From Paenibacillus sp. FSL H8-0537 (lineage in GTDB: Bacteria; Bacillota; Bacilli; Paenibacillales; Paenibacillaceae), in NCBI RefSeq assembly GCF_038051995.1, contig NZ_CP150290.1:359501-423500 (forward strand): a stretch of 64,000 bases of DNA. Direction: 5' to 3'. Positions 44,687 to 55,019 of this stretch are shown here, piece by piece (positions within the stretch are counted from its first letter, which is position 1; every line of letters begins with the position of its first letter). The notes beneath the pieces are model-generated. The model was given only the letters and a program-made list of their open reading frames with translations, was not told the DNA's origin and searched no databases. The position numbers and the translations under genes were made by a program.

Positions 44687-47600
44687 TTCCGCGAGACAGC
44701 TGCTAGGCAGGTGGGTCGTGGCATTAGTTCTCAGCTATTTTAACGAACAGAAAAAGGCGAATAGCGATAAGCTGTTTACTAGAATTTCCGGTATAGACGA
44801 TGCAGCCTGGCACGATGTACTGGGTGCATTTCAAGAGGCGGAGGACAAGCTTGGTACATACTACCGGCCTATTTTAAGAACACTGACGAGCGTAGAAGGG
44901 TTTGACCGCTATCAGTGCAAGGAGCATGAGACGAGTACGTGGCTGCGCAATAATAACGCATCTGGCGACGCACTGCTGATTTTTATGAATGAAAGGTCAG
45001 CAGAAGCGCAAAGTCTGGAAAATATTTTTACAATCGACGAGGCTCGTCTCCTTAGCACGGAAGGACTGGAGGTGCTGTATAGGCTGCTTGCAGAGTCGTA
45101 TAGGTATTATGGAGAAGAGCTGGAAACCCTTAAGACCTTTATGGTTATGTACAGCCGAATATCTGAGCCGCAGCTGCGCAACGTGTTGGCATTTCTTTCA
45201 GCCATTATAGAGGATACGCAAGTATCTATGGTAGACAAAGTTCAGAGTAATCTGAATCAACTGCTATTGTTCCGGGATGGCAAGCTCCAGATTAAGCAGA
45301 GTGATGGATTTGTTAGGCTCAAGCGCAACTATCAATTATCCAGGCTGGAAAAGGAAGGAAGGTCGTCTCAGAAGGATGAATTCATTGAAAATCTTGATGA
45401 ATTTATAGAAAAAACGACCGGTGAGCAGGGTGAACATGAGCTTTGGCATAAAGTGCAGCCGGAAGTATTTAGACAGCAGGCGCTGGCATTTATTCAAAAC
45501 CAATCCCTCGATTTGTTTCAGTATGAATATGAAGAGGTGGCCGCTGCACTGCATTTCAAAACAGGCAAGAAAAAGTTGAATGAGCGAGTAAATGATTTTA
45601 AAGAGCTTATTGAGGCAAAAGGGGAATGGTCAGAGGAACGCAATGATTTGCTATCCGAAACGCTGGAAGCTATTGACGACAATCCCGATCCCGACAAAGT
45701 TCAGGAGTTCATGGATGAATTCGCTGGTGAATTACAGGAGCAGCCAAAGCTGCGCAAGGACTTGGAGCGTACTATTATTCGCCAGAGGCAGCTAGCGGAA
45801 TATACAGAGCTAAGTGATGCCCTGCTCAGAGAAAGCATTTTGCTCCTCGAAAAGCATTCCGAAGATTTACTTCCGGATGTGAATTTTGTACTTAGCGTGA
45901 CCGATGCTGCTGTCAGTGAGCAGGACGGGAAGGCACTGAGGTTCCATTTGCTTCAGCTTGAGTGTTTAACAGGCTATATTTCTTTTGATGTCCATTCCTT
46001 AAATGTATCGAGCGAGAAGTCCAGCAATGATGTGGCTTTTCAACTTGTTTTCTATATGGATGGGAAAGAGGTAGATAAAAGCAAGTTTAAGCTCATACAA
46101 GCGTTTTGTGGCAGGCTAAATGACATGATTGAGCGTATGCAGGATGATGGCTATGTGCCATATGTACAGCAGTATTATGGTGATGATGTCAGACTAGTAA
46201 ACATCCTCGATACGGTTAAAGAGAAAGTAAGCGGAGATGTCGTGCTTGGGCAGACAGAAATTATGCAGGCTGCAGATGCCTTCTGTGGTTTTGTGGAATT
46301 TTATAAAGCTGAGTTGATGCAGGCGTTAAAAAATGGGTTATGCAGCATAGCTCTTGATGAAATAGAAGAGCGGTTAGCGCTTCTTCTGTTAAAAGCACAT
46401 CAATTCCCTCTTATTTCTATTCATATTTATCAATATATAAGCTGTCTGGGTGCATACGACAGCTACGAATGTAAGGTGACCGACAGAGTCGGGTTTGCTC
46501 AGGAACGTGTTCTTACCCTGCTGAATCCGCTTAGGTTGCTGGGCTATTCCAAACGTATTTCACTGATTAAAACTGAATTATCCTATTGGCTTTCCTCCGA
46601 GCAGATCTCATTGAACGTAGTGGGCGATATGGATGCCTATTTTCAACAGTTGCAGGAACGTACTTCACGCCTTTCCCCTCATTATTTTGCCGTTAATGGA
46701 GGACCGGATCAATACCTAATTGAACGGCAAGAAAGAATGGGAGAAGGAACGTTCGCTTTAAACGGCAAAAGTAGTGGGGAGGAGCAGCTTGTTGGTACCT
46801 TTGCCGAGGAGTTTCTCTCTACGGTCAAAACCTATCTTGAGGTTTATCCATATGCACGAGATTGTTTGGACATTGTGTTTCTATACTGCTCACATGCAGA
46901 TTATGTAAAACGCTTAATCGATCAAATTTTCAAGCATACAAATGTCCGCAAGGTGAGAGCTGTCATTCATAGCGAGACAAGAGGCGCAGCAATCTATGAG
47001 GATTTAAATAGCTGGATTAACCAGGAAGAGCAATATGCTGAGAGGCATTATAGCTTTCCAAAGGTCGAGGTTCAGGTCATTGCTGAGCAGTCGATCAATG
47101 CCATGATGAAAGCTGTAACGGAGTCTTTGCATGATGCAGATATTGGTGTATTGGTTAACTACTTCGGTCAGTCGACTAGTGTGCAATATCGTTTGGAAAA
47201 AGTGTCGGTAAAGGATTCCGACAATTGGTTTGATACGATTTATCGGGAGCCGCTTAAAAAGGATGATGCCATTAAACGGGTAAGCCTAGTTAGTGAGAAG
47301 CTGCCTAAGCTGATGCAGTATTTTTATCAGATGCAATATATGATACACAACAGTGAAGCTCTCGAGCAAGATGAACATTATTTACTGCGAAATGTCATTT
47401 CACTAACCAGGCAGTCAGATGCTGAACTCATCAACTATATGCATGAACAATTTAACTGGTCACTCATTATTGATCGTTATTTGGATAAGTCGCTGCTGCG
47501 GCAGGTATCTTCCAAAGCGCAAATAATAAAGTACAAATCAAATGCAGGCAAAGATAAAGGGTTTCGCACCTTGGTATCCTCCTCTAAATATATTCGGAAG

Positions 47601-49868
47601 CTGGCTAACGAATTGTCAGATCATGAGTATTATGACCGATTATACCGTAAATTCACGTTACTGCTCAAGAATGACAATCTCGACCGACAAACGATCGTGA
47701 AGGCAATTGAGCGAGTCAAGGAAATATCAGGAGGTATTGTACTTCGAGCCATTGGCCCGGGACACTTTGCCCATGAACTAATGGCCATCTATTTGTCAAC
47801 AGAAGCGAGGGCCGCCGAAGAGGGCGAGCTTGTTATCTATTCGCTGTGTGACGAGCTGCCTTGGTTCAGTGGTTCTGTTCGCAGACCGGATCTTGTACGA
47901 ACTTCTATTCGCCGCAATAGGGAGAAAATTGATCTGCATTTTGAACTGGTGGAACTGAAATTTATTTCGCACACTATTTTTGAAACGGAAAGATACGATG
48001 CGATAAAGCAGGTTAAGGCGGGTCTGCATTTGTACAAGAGTCGCTTCCAATTTAATGAGCACCCGGCTAGCGCTGAACTATGGCGCAAAGAATTGATTTA
48101 CTATTTACTGGAATATAACACCTATGATCGGCAAGATGCTTCACTGTTGAAGCACTTGCAAGATATTCCCATCGAAGATATTGATGTCTCGCTGGCAGGA
48201 TCGATTGATACATTCGTCTATACCTCTAATTTACTTGAGCTTAGCATGATGGAAGATCATGTGAATGGATACCAGACGGAGATGCTTCAAAACGAATATA
48301 TGAACCATATTTATAATCGCACTTATATTTTGAAAGCTTTGGGTGCGATGCAGGAGGAGACAATACCATCCTTTGAAGCGCTGCAAGAAGTGACCGCGTT
48401 CGTCGCAGATAAGATTGGTATTGAGCAGAATGAGGAATTAGATGATCAGGAGCCTGCGAGAACCTTAGCGGAAGTAGAAGTGAAAGTAGAAGCAGCGGTA
48501 GAAGTGGAAACAAAAGCAGAGGTAGAGGCAAAAGCACAGGTAGAAGCAGCGGCGGGGTCAGAGACTTCTGGAGAAGGGGTTTGGATGGCGATAGGCCTAG
48601 AAACAGAAGACAATCAGGCCGTGACAGCGCAGCAGCTAGAGGAATTTCAAAGTGCGAGCATGTCGTTCGTTGCAGCTGGAAGGGAAGAGGCAGTAGAAAC
48701 AGTAGAGGCTGCTGTTATCTATCCAGAGCAAGCTGCGTTATTCGATGTGCCGCCTGTAGAGGTAGAGCAATCAGAGGATATCGCCTCTTTGGTAGAGAGC
48801 TACCAGAAGAAGCTGCGCTACAATTTTAATCAAAATGGCATTCATGTCAAAATTGTGGACTCTTTTGTAGGCGTAAGTGTCATTCGCATTGTCCTTGAAA
48901 TACCTGGAGACAAGTCCTACAGCAGCGTAGAGAGCCGTACGAAGGATATCTATTTGTGGCTTCAGCTATCCTCAATACCGCTTATTGATCTTCGTAACGG
49001 GAGAATCAATATTGACATTAATCGTGAAACACCCGAAACTGTCTACTTTGAAAATTTCATGGCTCAGACGAGGGAGCTATTCCCTCCTGAGCGTCTTAAG
49101 GGAAAACTGATTGCGCCTGTCGGTGTCGGTCAACTAAGGGAACTCATTGTTATGGATTTCTCCAGCCCCAATACGCCGCATTTATTGGTTGGCGGTACAA
49201 CGGGCAGTGGAAAAAGCGTTACAATTAACGCCATTATATTGGCCATGATGTGTATGTACAATCCTGAAGAGGTACAGTTCATATTTGTTGATCCGAAAAA
49301 GGTAGAGTTCCTCACTTATGAAAATCGTACCCATACAAGGCTGGTTATTACAGAGATTGAAGAGGCGATAGCAGCGCTGGAACAACTGGTTGAAGAGATG
49401 GAGCAGCGTTATCGGCTCTTCGCGGGTGAGAGCGTATCAAGTATCGATCAGTATGTCGATTTCACGGGGATACCGATGCCAAGGCTGGTTGTTGTTTTCG
49501 ATGAATTTGCCGATTTTATGGAGCGAGAGAAAAGCTTGAGCGGACGAGTAGAGAGCGCCATTATGCGGCTTGGTGCTAAAGCGCGGGCGGCCGGTATCCA
49601 TCTGCTCATTTGTACCCAAAATCCTAAAGCAGATATCGTTCCAACCAATATTCGAAATAATTTACCTGCAAGACTAGCACTAAAGACGGCGGACCATCAT
49701 GCTTCAAAAATTATTATTAGCGAAGAAGGAGCGGAAAAGCTTGGCGGCAAAGGCGATTTTTTAATGAAGATGGATATGCCGGAGATTGTCAGGGCGAAAA
49801 GCCCTTATTTGACGCCAAGCGTCAAGAGAGCATTGCTGAGATACTTCGGAAGGAATAGTCAGCAATAG
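44679..49868 (+). CDS. sspH: SspH-like FtsK/HerA-type DNA translocase, restriction component
   Basis: 1729 residues. The C-terminal 350 form an FtsK/SpoIIIE-type motor: Walker A GGTTGSGKS near residue 1507, FIFVDPKKVEF, Walker B VVVFDEFADFM near 1605, and HLLICTQNPKADIVP. The N-terminal 1240 residues are unrecognised. A Glu/Val/Ala-rich linker (about 1265-1290) joins the two parts. Large proteins with a C-terminal FtsK/HerA motor are known as DptH in Dnd systems and fit SspH here. AAAAGGAG precedes the ATG, which overlaps sspG by eight bases. It probably translocates on unmodified DNA during phage defence. A nuclease motif was not found by eye. Confidence 0.7.
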   Translation: MHSSARQLLGRWVVALVLSYFNEQKKANSDKLFTRISGIDDAAWHDVLGAFQEAEDKLGTYYRPILRTLTSVEGFDRYQCKEHETSTWLRNNNASGDALLIFMNERSAEAQSLENIFTIDEARLLSTEGLEVLYRLLAESYRYYGEELETLKTFMVMYSRISEPQLRNVLAFLSAIIEDTQVSMVDKVQSNLNQLLLFRDGKLQIKQSDGFVRLKRNYQLSRLEKEGRSSQKDEFIENLDEFIEKTTGEQGEHELWHKVQPEVFRQQALAFIQNQSLDLFQYEYEEVAAALHFKTGKKKLNERVNDFKELIEAKGEWSEERNDLLSETLEAIDDNPDPDKVQEFMDEFAGELQEQPKLRKDLERTIIRQRQLAEYTELSDALLRESILLLEKHSEDLLPDVNFVLSVTDAAVSEQDGKALRFHLLQLECLTGYISFDVHSLNVSSEKSSNDVAFQLVFYMDGKEVDKSKFKLIQAFCGRLNDMIERMQDDGYVPYVQQYYGDDVRLVNILDTVKEKVSGDVVLGQTEIMQAADAFCGFVEFYKAELMQALKNGLCSIALDEIEERLALLLLKAHQFPLISIHIYQYISCLGAYDSYECKVTDRVGFAQERVLTLLNPLRLLGYSKRISLIKTELSYWLSSEQISLNVVGDMDAYFQQLQERTSRLSPHYFAVNGGPDQYLIERQERMGEGTFALNGKSSGEEQLVGTFAEEFLSTVKTYLEVYPYARDCLDIVFLYCSHADYVKRLIDQIFKHTNVRKVRAVIHSETRGAAIYEDLNSWINQEEQYAERHYSFPKVEVQVIAEQSINAMMKAVTESLHDADIGVLVNYFGQSTSVQYRLEKVSVKDSDNWFDTIYREPLKKDDAIKRVSLVSEKLPKLMQYFYQMQYMIHNSEALEQDEHYLLRNVISLTRQSDAELINYMHEQFNWSLIIDRYLDKSLLRQVSSKAQIIKYKSNAGKDKGFRTLVSSSKYIRKLANELSDHEYYDRLYRKFTLLLKNDNLDRQTIVKAIERVKEISGGIVLRAIGPGHFAHELMAIYLSTEARAAEEGELVIYSLCDELPWFSGSVRRPDLVRTSIRRNREKIDLHFELVELKFISHTIFETERYDAIKQVKAGLHLYKSRFQFNEHPASAELWRKELIYYLLEYNTYDRQDASLLKHLQDIPIEDIDVSLAGSIDTFVYTSNLLELSMMEDHVNGYQTEMLQNEYMNHIYNRTYILKALGAMQEETIPSFEALQEVTAFVADKIGIEQNEELDDQEPARTLAEVEVKVEAAVEVETKAEVEAKAQVEAAAGSETSGEGVWMAIGLETEDNQAVTAQQLEEFQSASMSFVAAGREEAVETVEAAVIYPEQAALFDVPPVEVEQSEDIASLVESYQKKLRYNFNQNGIHVKIVDSFVGVSVIRIVLEIPGDKSYSSVESRTKDIYLWLQLSSIPLIDLRNGRINIDINRETPETVYFENFMAQTRELFPPERLKGKLIAPVGVGQLRELIVMDFSSPNTPHLLVGGTTGSGKSVTINAIILAMMCMYNPEEVQFIFVDPKKVEFLTYENRTHTRLVITEIEEAIAALEQLVEEMEQRYRLFAGESVSSIDQYVDFTGIPMPRLVVVFDEFADFMEREKSLSGRVESAIMRLGAKARAAGIHLLICTQNPKADIVPTNIRNNLPARLALKTADHHASKIIISEEGAEKLGGKGDFLMKMDMPEIVRAKSPYLTPSVKRALLRYFGRNSQQ

Positions 49869-49895
49869 TCCCGCTGGAAAGGGTGGAGTTACACA

Positions 49896-50771
49896 ATGAA
49901 ATTCGGTCATCATCAAAGCTTCTACCTTCGGGTGAACTGGCTATCCAAAGCGATGAAAAGGCGGAACGAAGACCCGCAGTTTTTTTACGATGAATTTGGT
50001 TTTGAGAAGATTGGGCTTGGCAAAAATATGGTCAAGTCGCTAAGATACTGGGCGGTAGCAACTTCCGTAATGGCTGAGGATAAAAATGAGGATGGCAAAT
50101 CGATTCATCAATTGACCCAGTTTGGACAACTGCTTTTTGACAACGATCGTTTCATTCGATTGCCTCTGACAGCTGCCGTCCTGCATTGTCTAATGGTTTC
50201 CAATAAAGAGCAAGCTACTACCTGGTATTGGTATTTTAATGAGTATGGTCATCGTTCGAGTGCCAATGATGATTTACTTGCAGCGTTGCAGGAATGGGTC
50301 AAGCAGCATCATAAACGAGAGGTGTCGGCCAATACGCTGAAGCGTGATTTGGATTGCCTAAAGCAAATGTATACGGTGCAGGCAAAGAGCGAGGATGATC
50401 CAGAGGAGGTCGTAGCAAGTCCTTTCTCTGGATTAAATCTTCTTTATGATACGAAAGAACAGTTTGTGAAACGAAGCCCAGATTCACAGCACATCGATCT
50501 GCATGCTCTTTATTTTAACCTGCTATATTATTGTGGCAAATATGATGTGAATAGCGTGACCTTGGAAGAAATATTAGTAAAACCGATGTTGTGGGGCAAG
50601 CTGTTCCATCTATCCTCCAACCAAATTTTGGAGGCTCTTGAGCTTCTCCATGCTGATTCCACCTATCCCGTAAAATTCGTTCGGACCAATCAGATTTATA
50701 GTTTAAATATAGAGGTAGAAGACGCGTATGTTTTCTTGCGAAAAGCATACGCATGGAAGGCGGCTTATTAA
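49896..50771 (+). CDS. sspB: SspB-like DUF4007 protein, phosphorothioation nickase
   Basis: 291 residues beginning MKFGHHQSFYLRVNWLSKAM, the DUF4007 signature as I recall it. DUF4007 proteins stand next to a large ATPase and a PAPS-reductase-like protein in ssp loci, where SspB nicks DNA so that sulfur can be placed in one strand. GGTGGAG precedes the ATG. It starts 28 bases after sspH and is followed without gap by the ATPase. Gene order B-C-D is exact. The family call is from motif memory, not from a search. Confidence 0.7.
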   Translation: MKFGHHQSFYLRVNWLSKAMKRRNEDPQFFYDEFGFEKIGLGKNMVKSLRYWAVATSVMAEDKNEDGKSIHQLTQFGQLLFDNDRFIRLPLTAAVLHCLMVSNKEQATTWYWYFNEYGHRSSANDDLLAALQEWVKQHHKREVSANTLKRDLDCLKQMYTVQAKSEDDPEEVVASPFSGLNLLYDTKEQFVKRSPDSQHIDLHALYFNLLYYCGKYDVNSVTLEEILVKPMLWGKLFHLSSNQILEALELLHADSTYPVKFVRTNQIYSLNIEVEDAYVFLRKAYAWKAAY

Positions 50772-53700
50772 ATGCAAGGATTCCGCTCAAGCATTAACTT
50801 GCAGCTCGATTTGCTAAATCAGGAACTGCTTCAACGATACGTACTGACATCCTCCCATAGTGAAGTGTTCCGAGGTATTCTGGAGGGCGTTACACAGAGC
50901 GCGGCGCATGCCCACTTATTAATTGGGCCATACGGCACCGGTAAATCACTTCTTGCGACAATTATATGCCAATTTCTGTCGAAGCAGTTCTCTCCGGAAT
51001 GGCAGACACAGCTGCTTGCACAAGCGGAACGAATCGATACCCAGTTAGCCGCCCGGTTGCGTGAGTTCGGCAGCTCGGATTACATTTATATTCCGGTTAT
51101 CATTAACGGAAGAACTGGAAGTTTACGAAAAATCGTAAATCAGGCGATATATCGCGCCCTTCATCTAGCAGGCGTTGCAATTGCAACGCCGAATGAGGCA
51201 AGCTCTATTTTGAGTACAGTCGAACGCTGGAAAAGCCAGTACCTTGATACTTATCGTGTCTTCATGAGGCATTTGACAGAGAATAAATGGACGGAAACGG
51301 AATGGCATTCTGCCATTATGAACTGCCATGAGGATGTGACGAAGGACTTTATCGCGTTTTATCCTACCGTGACTTCAGGTACGGCTTGGACGGTCGAACA
51401 TGAGAGCTATTTTGTTGATAATCTTGAATGGCTTTATGTGGAGCTTGCGAAGAAAAGAATAGGCTTGTTTATTGTGTATGATGAATTTGGTCGGTTTCTA
51501 CAATCGCTTGGAGGAGCGGACACCACTCTGAATATGCAGGATCTTCAGGATTTCGCCGAGTTTGTTGATCGTGCTGAAAATATGCATTTGCTCGTTGTTG
51601 GGCATAAGCATATTCGACAATACGCAGTAAATTCAAGGGAAAGTGTTCGTGGAGAATTCGAAAAGGTGGAGAAGCGATTCAGATTTTATAGTTTGGAAAC
51701 GGACGCATCTACCTTTTTACGATTAGCGCAGGAGGCCATTTCTCCAATCAATACGCAGTGTTTGGGGCTAACGGTTGAATTGGAGCCGCTAGAGATGCTT
51801 CAGCGTTATCCGCTTTTTGGTGAATATACGTCCTATCAGCTGGAGCACGGCATCATTCAAACCTTGTATCCCCTTCACCCTGTTGCGGTGCTGCTGCTAC
51901 CACAGCTGTCGAACATTTTTGGACAAAATGAACGAACTCTGTATTCCTTCTTAACCGATAACGAGCGTTATAGTCTGCTCGATCATGTTCATCAGCAGAG
52001 TGACTACTATTATGCGGATCAGCTGTTTCATTTCTTCAATATTGCCACGGCAGAGGATGGAGACCAGCCTAGCCTTCAGCTCTATCATACTATTGCACCC
52101 TATCTCGATGATAAGCATCCTATGCAGCATCGAATGGTTGAACTGCTGACACTTTGGGCGGTTACCCGGCTTAATCAGAAGCAACCCGCAACATTGCCGT
52201 TCCTTTCTTTTGCATTAGGTGTAACTTTGGAAGTGGCTCAGTACACTCTCGATCAGCTGCTCAAGGCTAAGGTTGTTCGTTATAATTCTATCCGTGATCT
52301 CTGGGAGCTGTATGATGGCAGTTCAATTGATGTGAATGCAGTAGTGGCAGGTAGAATAGCCTCAACTTCACTAAATGTAAGAGAAAGTCTCTCCTTATTG
52401 GAGCGACACCTACCTATATCGTATGTCATGCCCTATGAATACAATGATGACATGGACATGCTTCGTTATGCGGATGTACGCTTTACAAACATAACAGAGC
52501 TTAAATCTGGTAATAACGTCATCTTTACAGCAGATGATCGAATTTGGCTGGTCCTGTATATGGATGCCGAAGAAATGGATAATCCCGATTCCGTTATGAA
52601 TGAACTGGCTGCGCCTTATTGTATAGCGTTCCCGAAATTCACTGCGGAAAGTATTCGTCCAAGTCTGCTGCACTATAAAATCATTGAGCAGCTTTTGCAA
52701 GATCCTTTATTTCTGGCAGAAGATTCGAGAGTGAAAAACGAGCTCATTTACATGCTTCATGAGACTAGTGTGAGAATTAAGGCTTTCGTGGAGCGCTATT
52801 TTGTATTTGAGGAGCTGGATTGGCGCTGGGGAGCGCAGCGAAGAATGATTAAAGATCTGCGAGGACTTGAAGGTCTGGTAACAGAACGGTTAAGGAATAC
52901 GTATCAGGATACGCCAGTTATTCGAAATGAAGCCTTCAATCGAAATCGCATTTCTGGCATACAGAGACGGGCACTAATTGATGTCATTGATCGTGTTATC
53001 CGCCAGCCGAGTGAGCCCAGTCTAGGCATAACAGGATACGGGCCGAACTATCTCATTTATGCGAGCGTGCTGAAAAATAATGGTTATGCATTTGATGTGG
53101 AAACTGGTGTGAGCTGTACAGGCAAGCTTGAGGTAATCAGAGATGAATTGAGGCAAAGACTTGAGAGTCAACCTATTGGAAGGCTGTCATATTTGGTTTC
53201 CATGATGGGGGAAGCTCCGTATGGTATTCGAGCCGCCGTGGTTCCGCTGCTCTTCGTTGCCTTGCTCAGAGATCGCTGGGATCAACTGCTGTTTTATTCC
53301 CATGACATGCTTACCACTCATTTAAGCGGAGCTTCGGTTTTAGAGCTGGTCGAGCTTGCTGAAGCTTATGAGTATCGCTACTTTAGCTGGACGGCTGAAG
53401 AACAGCAACAGCTTCAGGAGCTGGGCGGTCATTTCGGACTTCCTGCTGAGAATTGTGTAAGCTTCGTACATACTGCTGACACCCTGCTGTTATGGCTTCG
53501 GAGTCTTCCTAAATATGCTCAGATTACTGCTCGTGTATCGAATAAAACCCGAAAAATCCGTGATCATATTCGATCTGCAGAAATTGATCCTTATATGCAT
53601 ATGAGGCAATTAGCGGCTTATGGACATGAATTGGCTGATGCCAAGAGAGAGCTTGAGACATTTATAACAACCAATGAGAGTGAGCTGGTACAGCATGTAT

Positions 53701-54110
53701 TAAGTCTGACCAACCTCGATTCTCTTTCACAATTGTTTGCTGACCTCATTAAACTTCGTGATCAGGCGATTAGTAAAAATAGCAAGCTCTCCACCTTAGT
53801 GAAAACAGAGGGTGGACCTACAATGATCGATCAGCTCTCTGAGCATCTCGTTGGTGTTTCCCGTACAGAATGGTCGGATGCAACCCAAGATTTATTTTTG
53901 AGTCAAATGAAATATGAATGGCAGCTGCTCCTTGTAAAAAATGAGGTTGCGGCTACATCGGAGCAAGTTTTGGAGCCGCAGATCGAATTGTCCAAAAAGT
54001 CTCAGACGCTTTATGCCAACGTAAAGAACATGTTGAAATACGGGGGAAAAGATAGTACAGCTCAGGAAATAAGACAACTGCTGCTCCAGTTGCTTCAAGA
54101 AATAGAATAG
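50772..54110 (+). CDS. sspC: SspC-like large P-loop ATPase of DNA phosphorothioation
   Basis: 1112 residues. Walker A GPYGTGKS lies near residue 55, and IVYDEFGRFL near residue 235 is the Walker B region. The rest is helical with no other recognised domain. The ATG follows the sspB stop directly; GGAAGG lies ten bases before it. In SspABCD the ATPase SspC is needed for single-strand sulfur insertion with SspB and SspD. BREX P-loop proteins such as BrxC are similar in size and N-terminal ATPase, but no other BREX gene is present. Confidence 0.68.
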   Translation: MQGFRSSINLQLDLLNQELLQRYVLTSSHSEVFRGILEGVTQSAAHAHLLIGPYGTGKSLLATIICQFLSKQFSPEWQTQLLAQAERIDTQLAARLREFGSSDYIYIPVIINGRTGSLRKIVNQAIYRALHLAGVAIATPNEASSILSTVERWKSQYLDTYRVFMRHLTENKWTETEWHSAIMNCHEDVTKDFIAFYPTVTSGTAWTVEHESYFVDNLEWLYVELAKKRIGLFIVYDEFGRFLQSLGGADTTLNMQDLQDFAEFVDRAENMHLLVVGHKHIRQYAVNSRESVRGEFEKVEKRFRFYSLETDASTFLRLAQEAISPINTQCLGLTVELEPLEMLQRYPLFGEYTSYQLEHGIIQTLYPLHPVAVLLLPQLSNIFGQNERTLYSFLTDNERYSLLDHVHQQSDYYYADQLFHFFNIATAEDGDQPSLQLYHTIAPYLDDKHPMQHRMVELLTLWAVTRLNQKQPATLPFLSFALGVTLEVAQYTLDQLLKAKVVRYNSIRDLWELYDGSSIDVNAVVAGRIASTSLNVRESLSLLERHLPISYVMPYEYNDDMDMLRYADVRFTNITELKSGNNVIFTADDRIWLVLYMDAEEMDNPDSVMNELAAPYCIAFPKFTAESIRPSLLHYKIIEQLLQDPLFLAEDSRVKNELIYMLHETSVRIKAFVERYFVFEELDWRWGAQRRMIKDLRGLEGLVTERLRNTYQDTPVIRNEAFNRNRISGIQRRALIDVIDRVIRQPSEPSLGITGYGPNYLIYASVLKNNGYAFDVETGVSCTGKLEVIRDELRQRLESQPIGRLSYLVSMMGEAPYGIRAAVVPLLFVALLRDRWDQLLFYSHDMLTTHLSGASVLELVELAEAYEYRYFSWTAEEQQQLQELGGHFGLPAENCVSFVHTADTLLLWLRSLPKYAQITARVSNKTRKIRDHIRSAEIDPYMHMRQLAAYGHELADAKRELETFITTNESELVQHVLSLTNLDSLSQLFADLIKLRDQAISKNSKLSTLVKTEGGPTMIDQLSEHLVGVSRTEWSDATQDLFLSQMKYEWQLLLVKNEVAATSEQVLEPQIELSKKSQTLYANVKNMLKYGGKDSTAQEIRQLLLQLLQEIE

Positions 54111-54145
54111 GGCTTGTATGGGGGTTTAAGGAAGGAGGAACGGTT

Positions 54146-54946
54146 ATGATGAAGCGCAAGCCGGTCCATGTAGCCATGTACAGCGGGGGAGCATCGTCTG
54201 CTTATGTTGCATATCATATGGTGCAAACCCATGGGAGAGAAAATTGCATTCTCTTTTTTACCAACACATTATGGGAGCATGAAGATAACTATCGTTTTAT
54301 GCATGAGGTAGCTGATTACTTAGGTGTGGAAATTACCTATCGTACCGATGGCAGAACACCCGAGCAGGTATTTTATGATTACAAATTTATGGGCAACTCC
54401 CGATTGGCAAAATGCTCGGAGGAGCTCAAGGTTAAGCAAACGGTCATATTTCTTGAGGAGCTAAGGGATGAACACGGGCTTGAGCCAATTCTGTACTTTG
54501 GAATTGGACGCCATGAGCAGCATCGAGCAGAGAATCTCAAGGATTTTTATGAACATGTTCCGTTAGAGTCCGTAGAAACGCGTTTTCCACTCATCTCGAC
54601 ATTTCGCGAGGAAATCGATGCTAAACGAATTATTGAGGAAGAATGGGGCATAAAGCTGCCTATTATGTACGAATTAGGCTTCTCTCATGCAAACTGCGGC
54701 GGTAGATGCGTAAGAGGCGGCTTCCAGCATTATGCGCAATTGTATCATACGTGGCCGGAAACCTATCGGGAGCAGGAAGAAATGGAAGAACAATTTCGTC
54801 AGCATTTTGATAAAAATGTCTCTATTCTAAAGCGTAATGGGGGTCCTTACACCCTTCGTGAGTATCGTGAGTTACTGGAGAAAGAAGGCCTGGAGCGATA
54901 TTTAAGCGTAGAGGATGATACGGTTCCATGTGTTTGTACGGTTTAG
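54146..54946 (+). CDS. sspD: SspD-like PAPS reductase/ATP pyrophosphatase family protein
   Basis: 266 residues. The PP-loop MYSGGASSAYVAY (SGGxxS, residues 10-20) binds ATP. LFFTNTLWEHEDNYRF and a Cys pair in HANCGGRC are typical of the PAPS-reductase-like branch that includes DndC and SspD. SspD activates the DNA phosphate by adenylation before sulfur transfer. AAGGAGG lies seven bases before the ATG. It is shorter than DndC, consistent with SspD. No cysteine desulfurase (SspA) is in the island, so sulfur would come from a housekeeping desulfurase elsewhere. Confidence 0.75.
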   Translation: MMKRKPVHVAMYSGGASSAYVAYHMVQTHGRENCILFFTNTLWEHEDNYRFMHEVADYLGVEITYRTDGRTPEQVFYDYKFMGNSRLAKCSEELKVKQTVIFLEELRDEHGLEPILYFGIGRHEQHRAENLKDFYEHVPLESVETRFPLISTFREEIDAKRIIEEEWGIKLPIMYELGFSHANCGGRCVRGGFQHYAQLYHTWPETYREQEEMEEQFRQHFDKNVSILKRNGGPYTLREYRELLEKEGLERYLSVEDDTVPCVCTV

Positions 54947-55019
54947 CAACAAAATTTTAAATCTATTGGTCTAAAATAGCATAAACTCCGCATACTAAGT
55001 AGTAATACCGATAGAATGG

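Noticed and set aside
41406..49868. Classical Dnd restriction genes dndFGH
   Set aside because: The architecture is similar, but the neighbouring modification genes are DUF4007-ATPase-PAPS reductase rather than dndBCDE, so the Ssp type fits better.
50772..54110. BREX BrxC-type protein
   Set aside because: No BrxX/PglX methyltransferase, PglZ or other BREX gene is present in the window.
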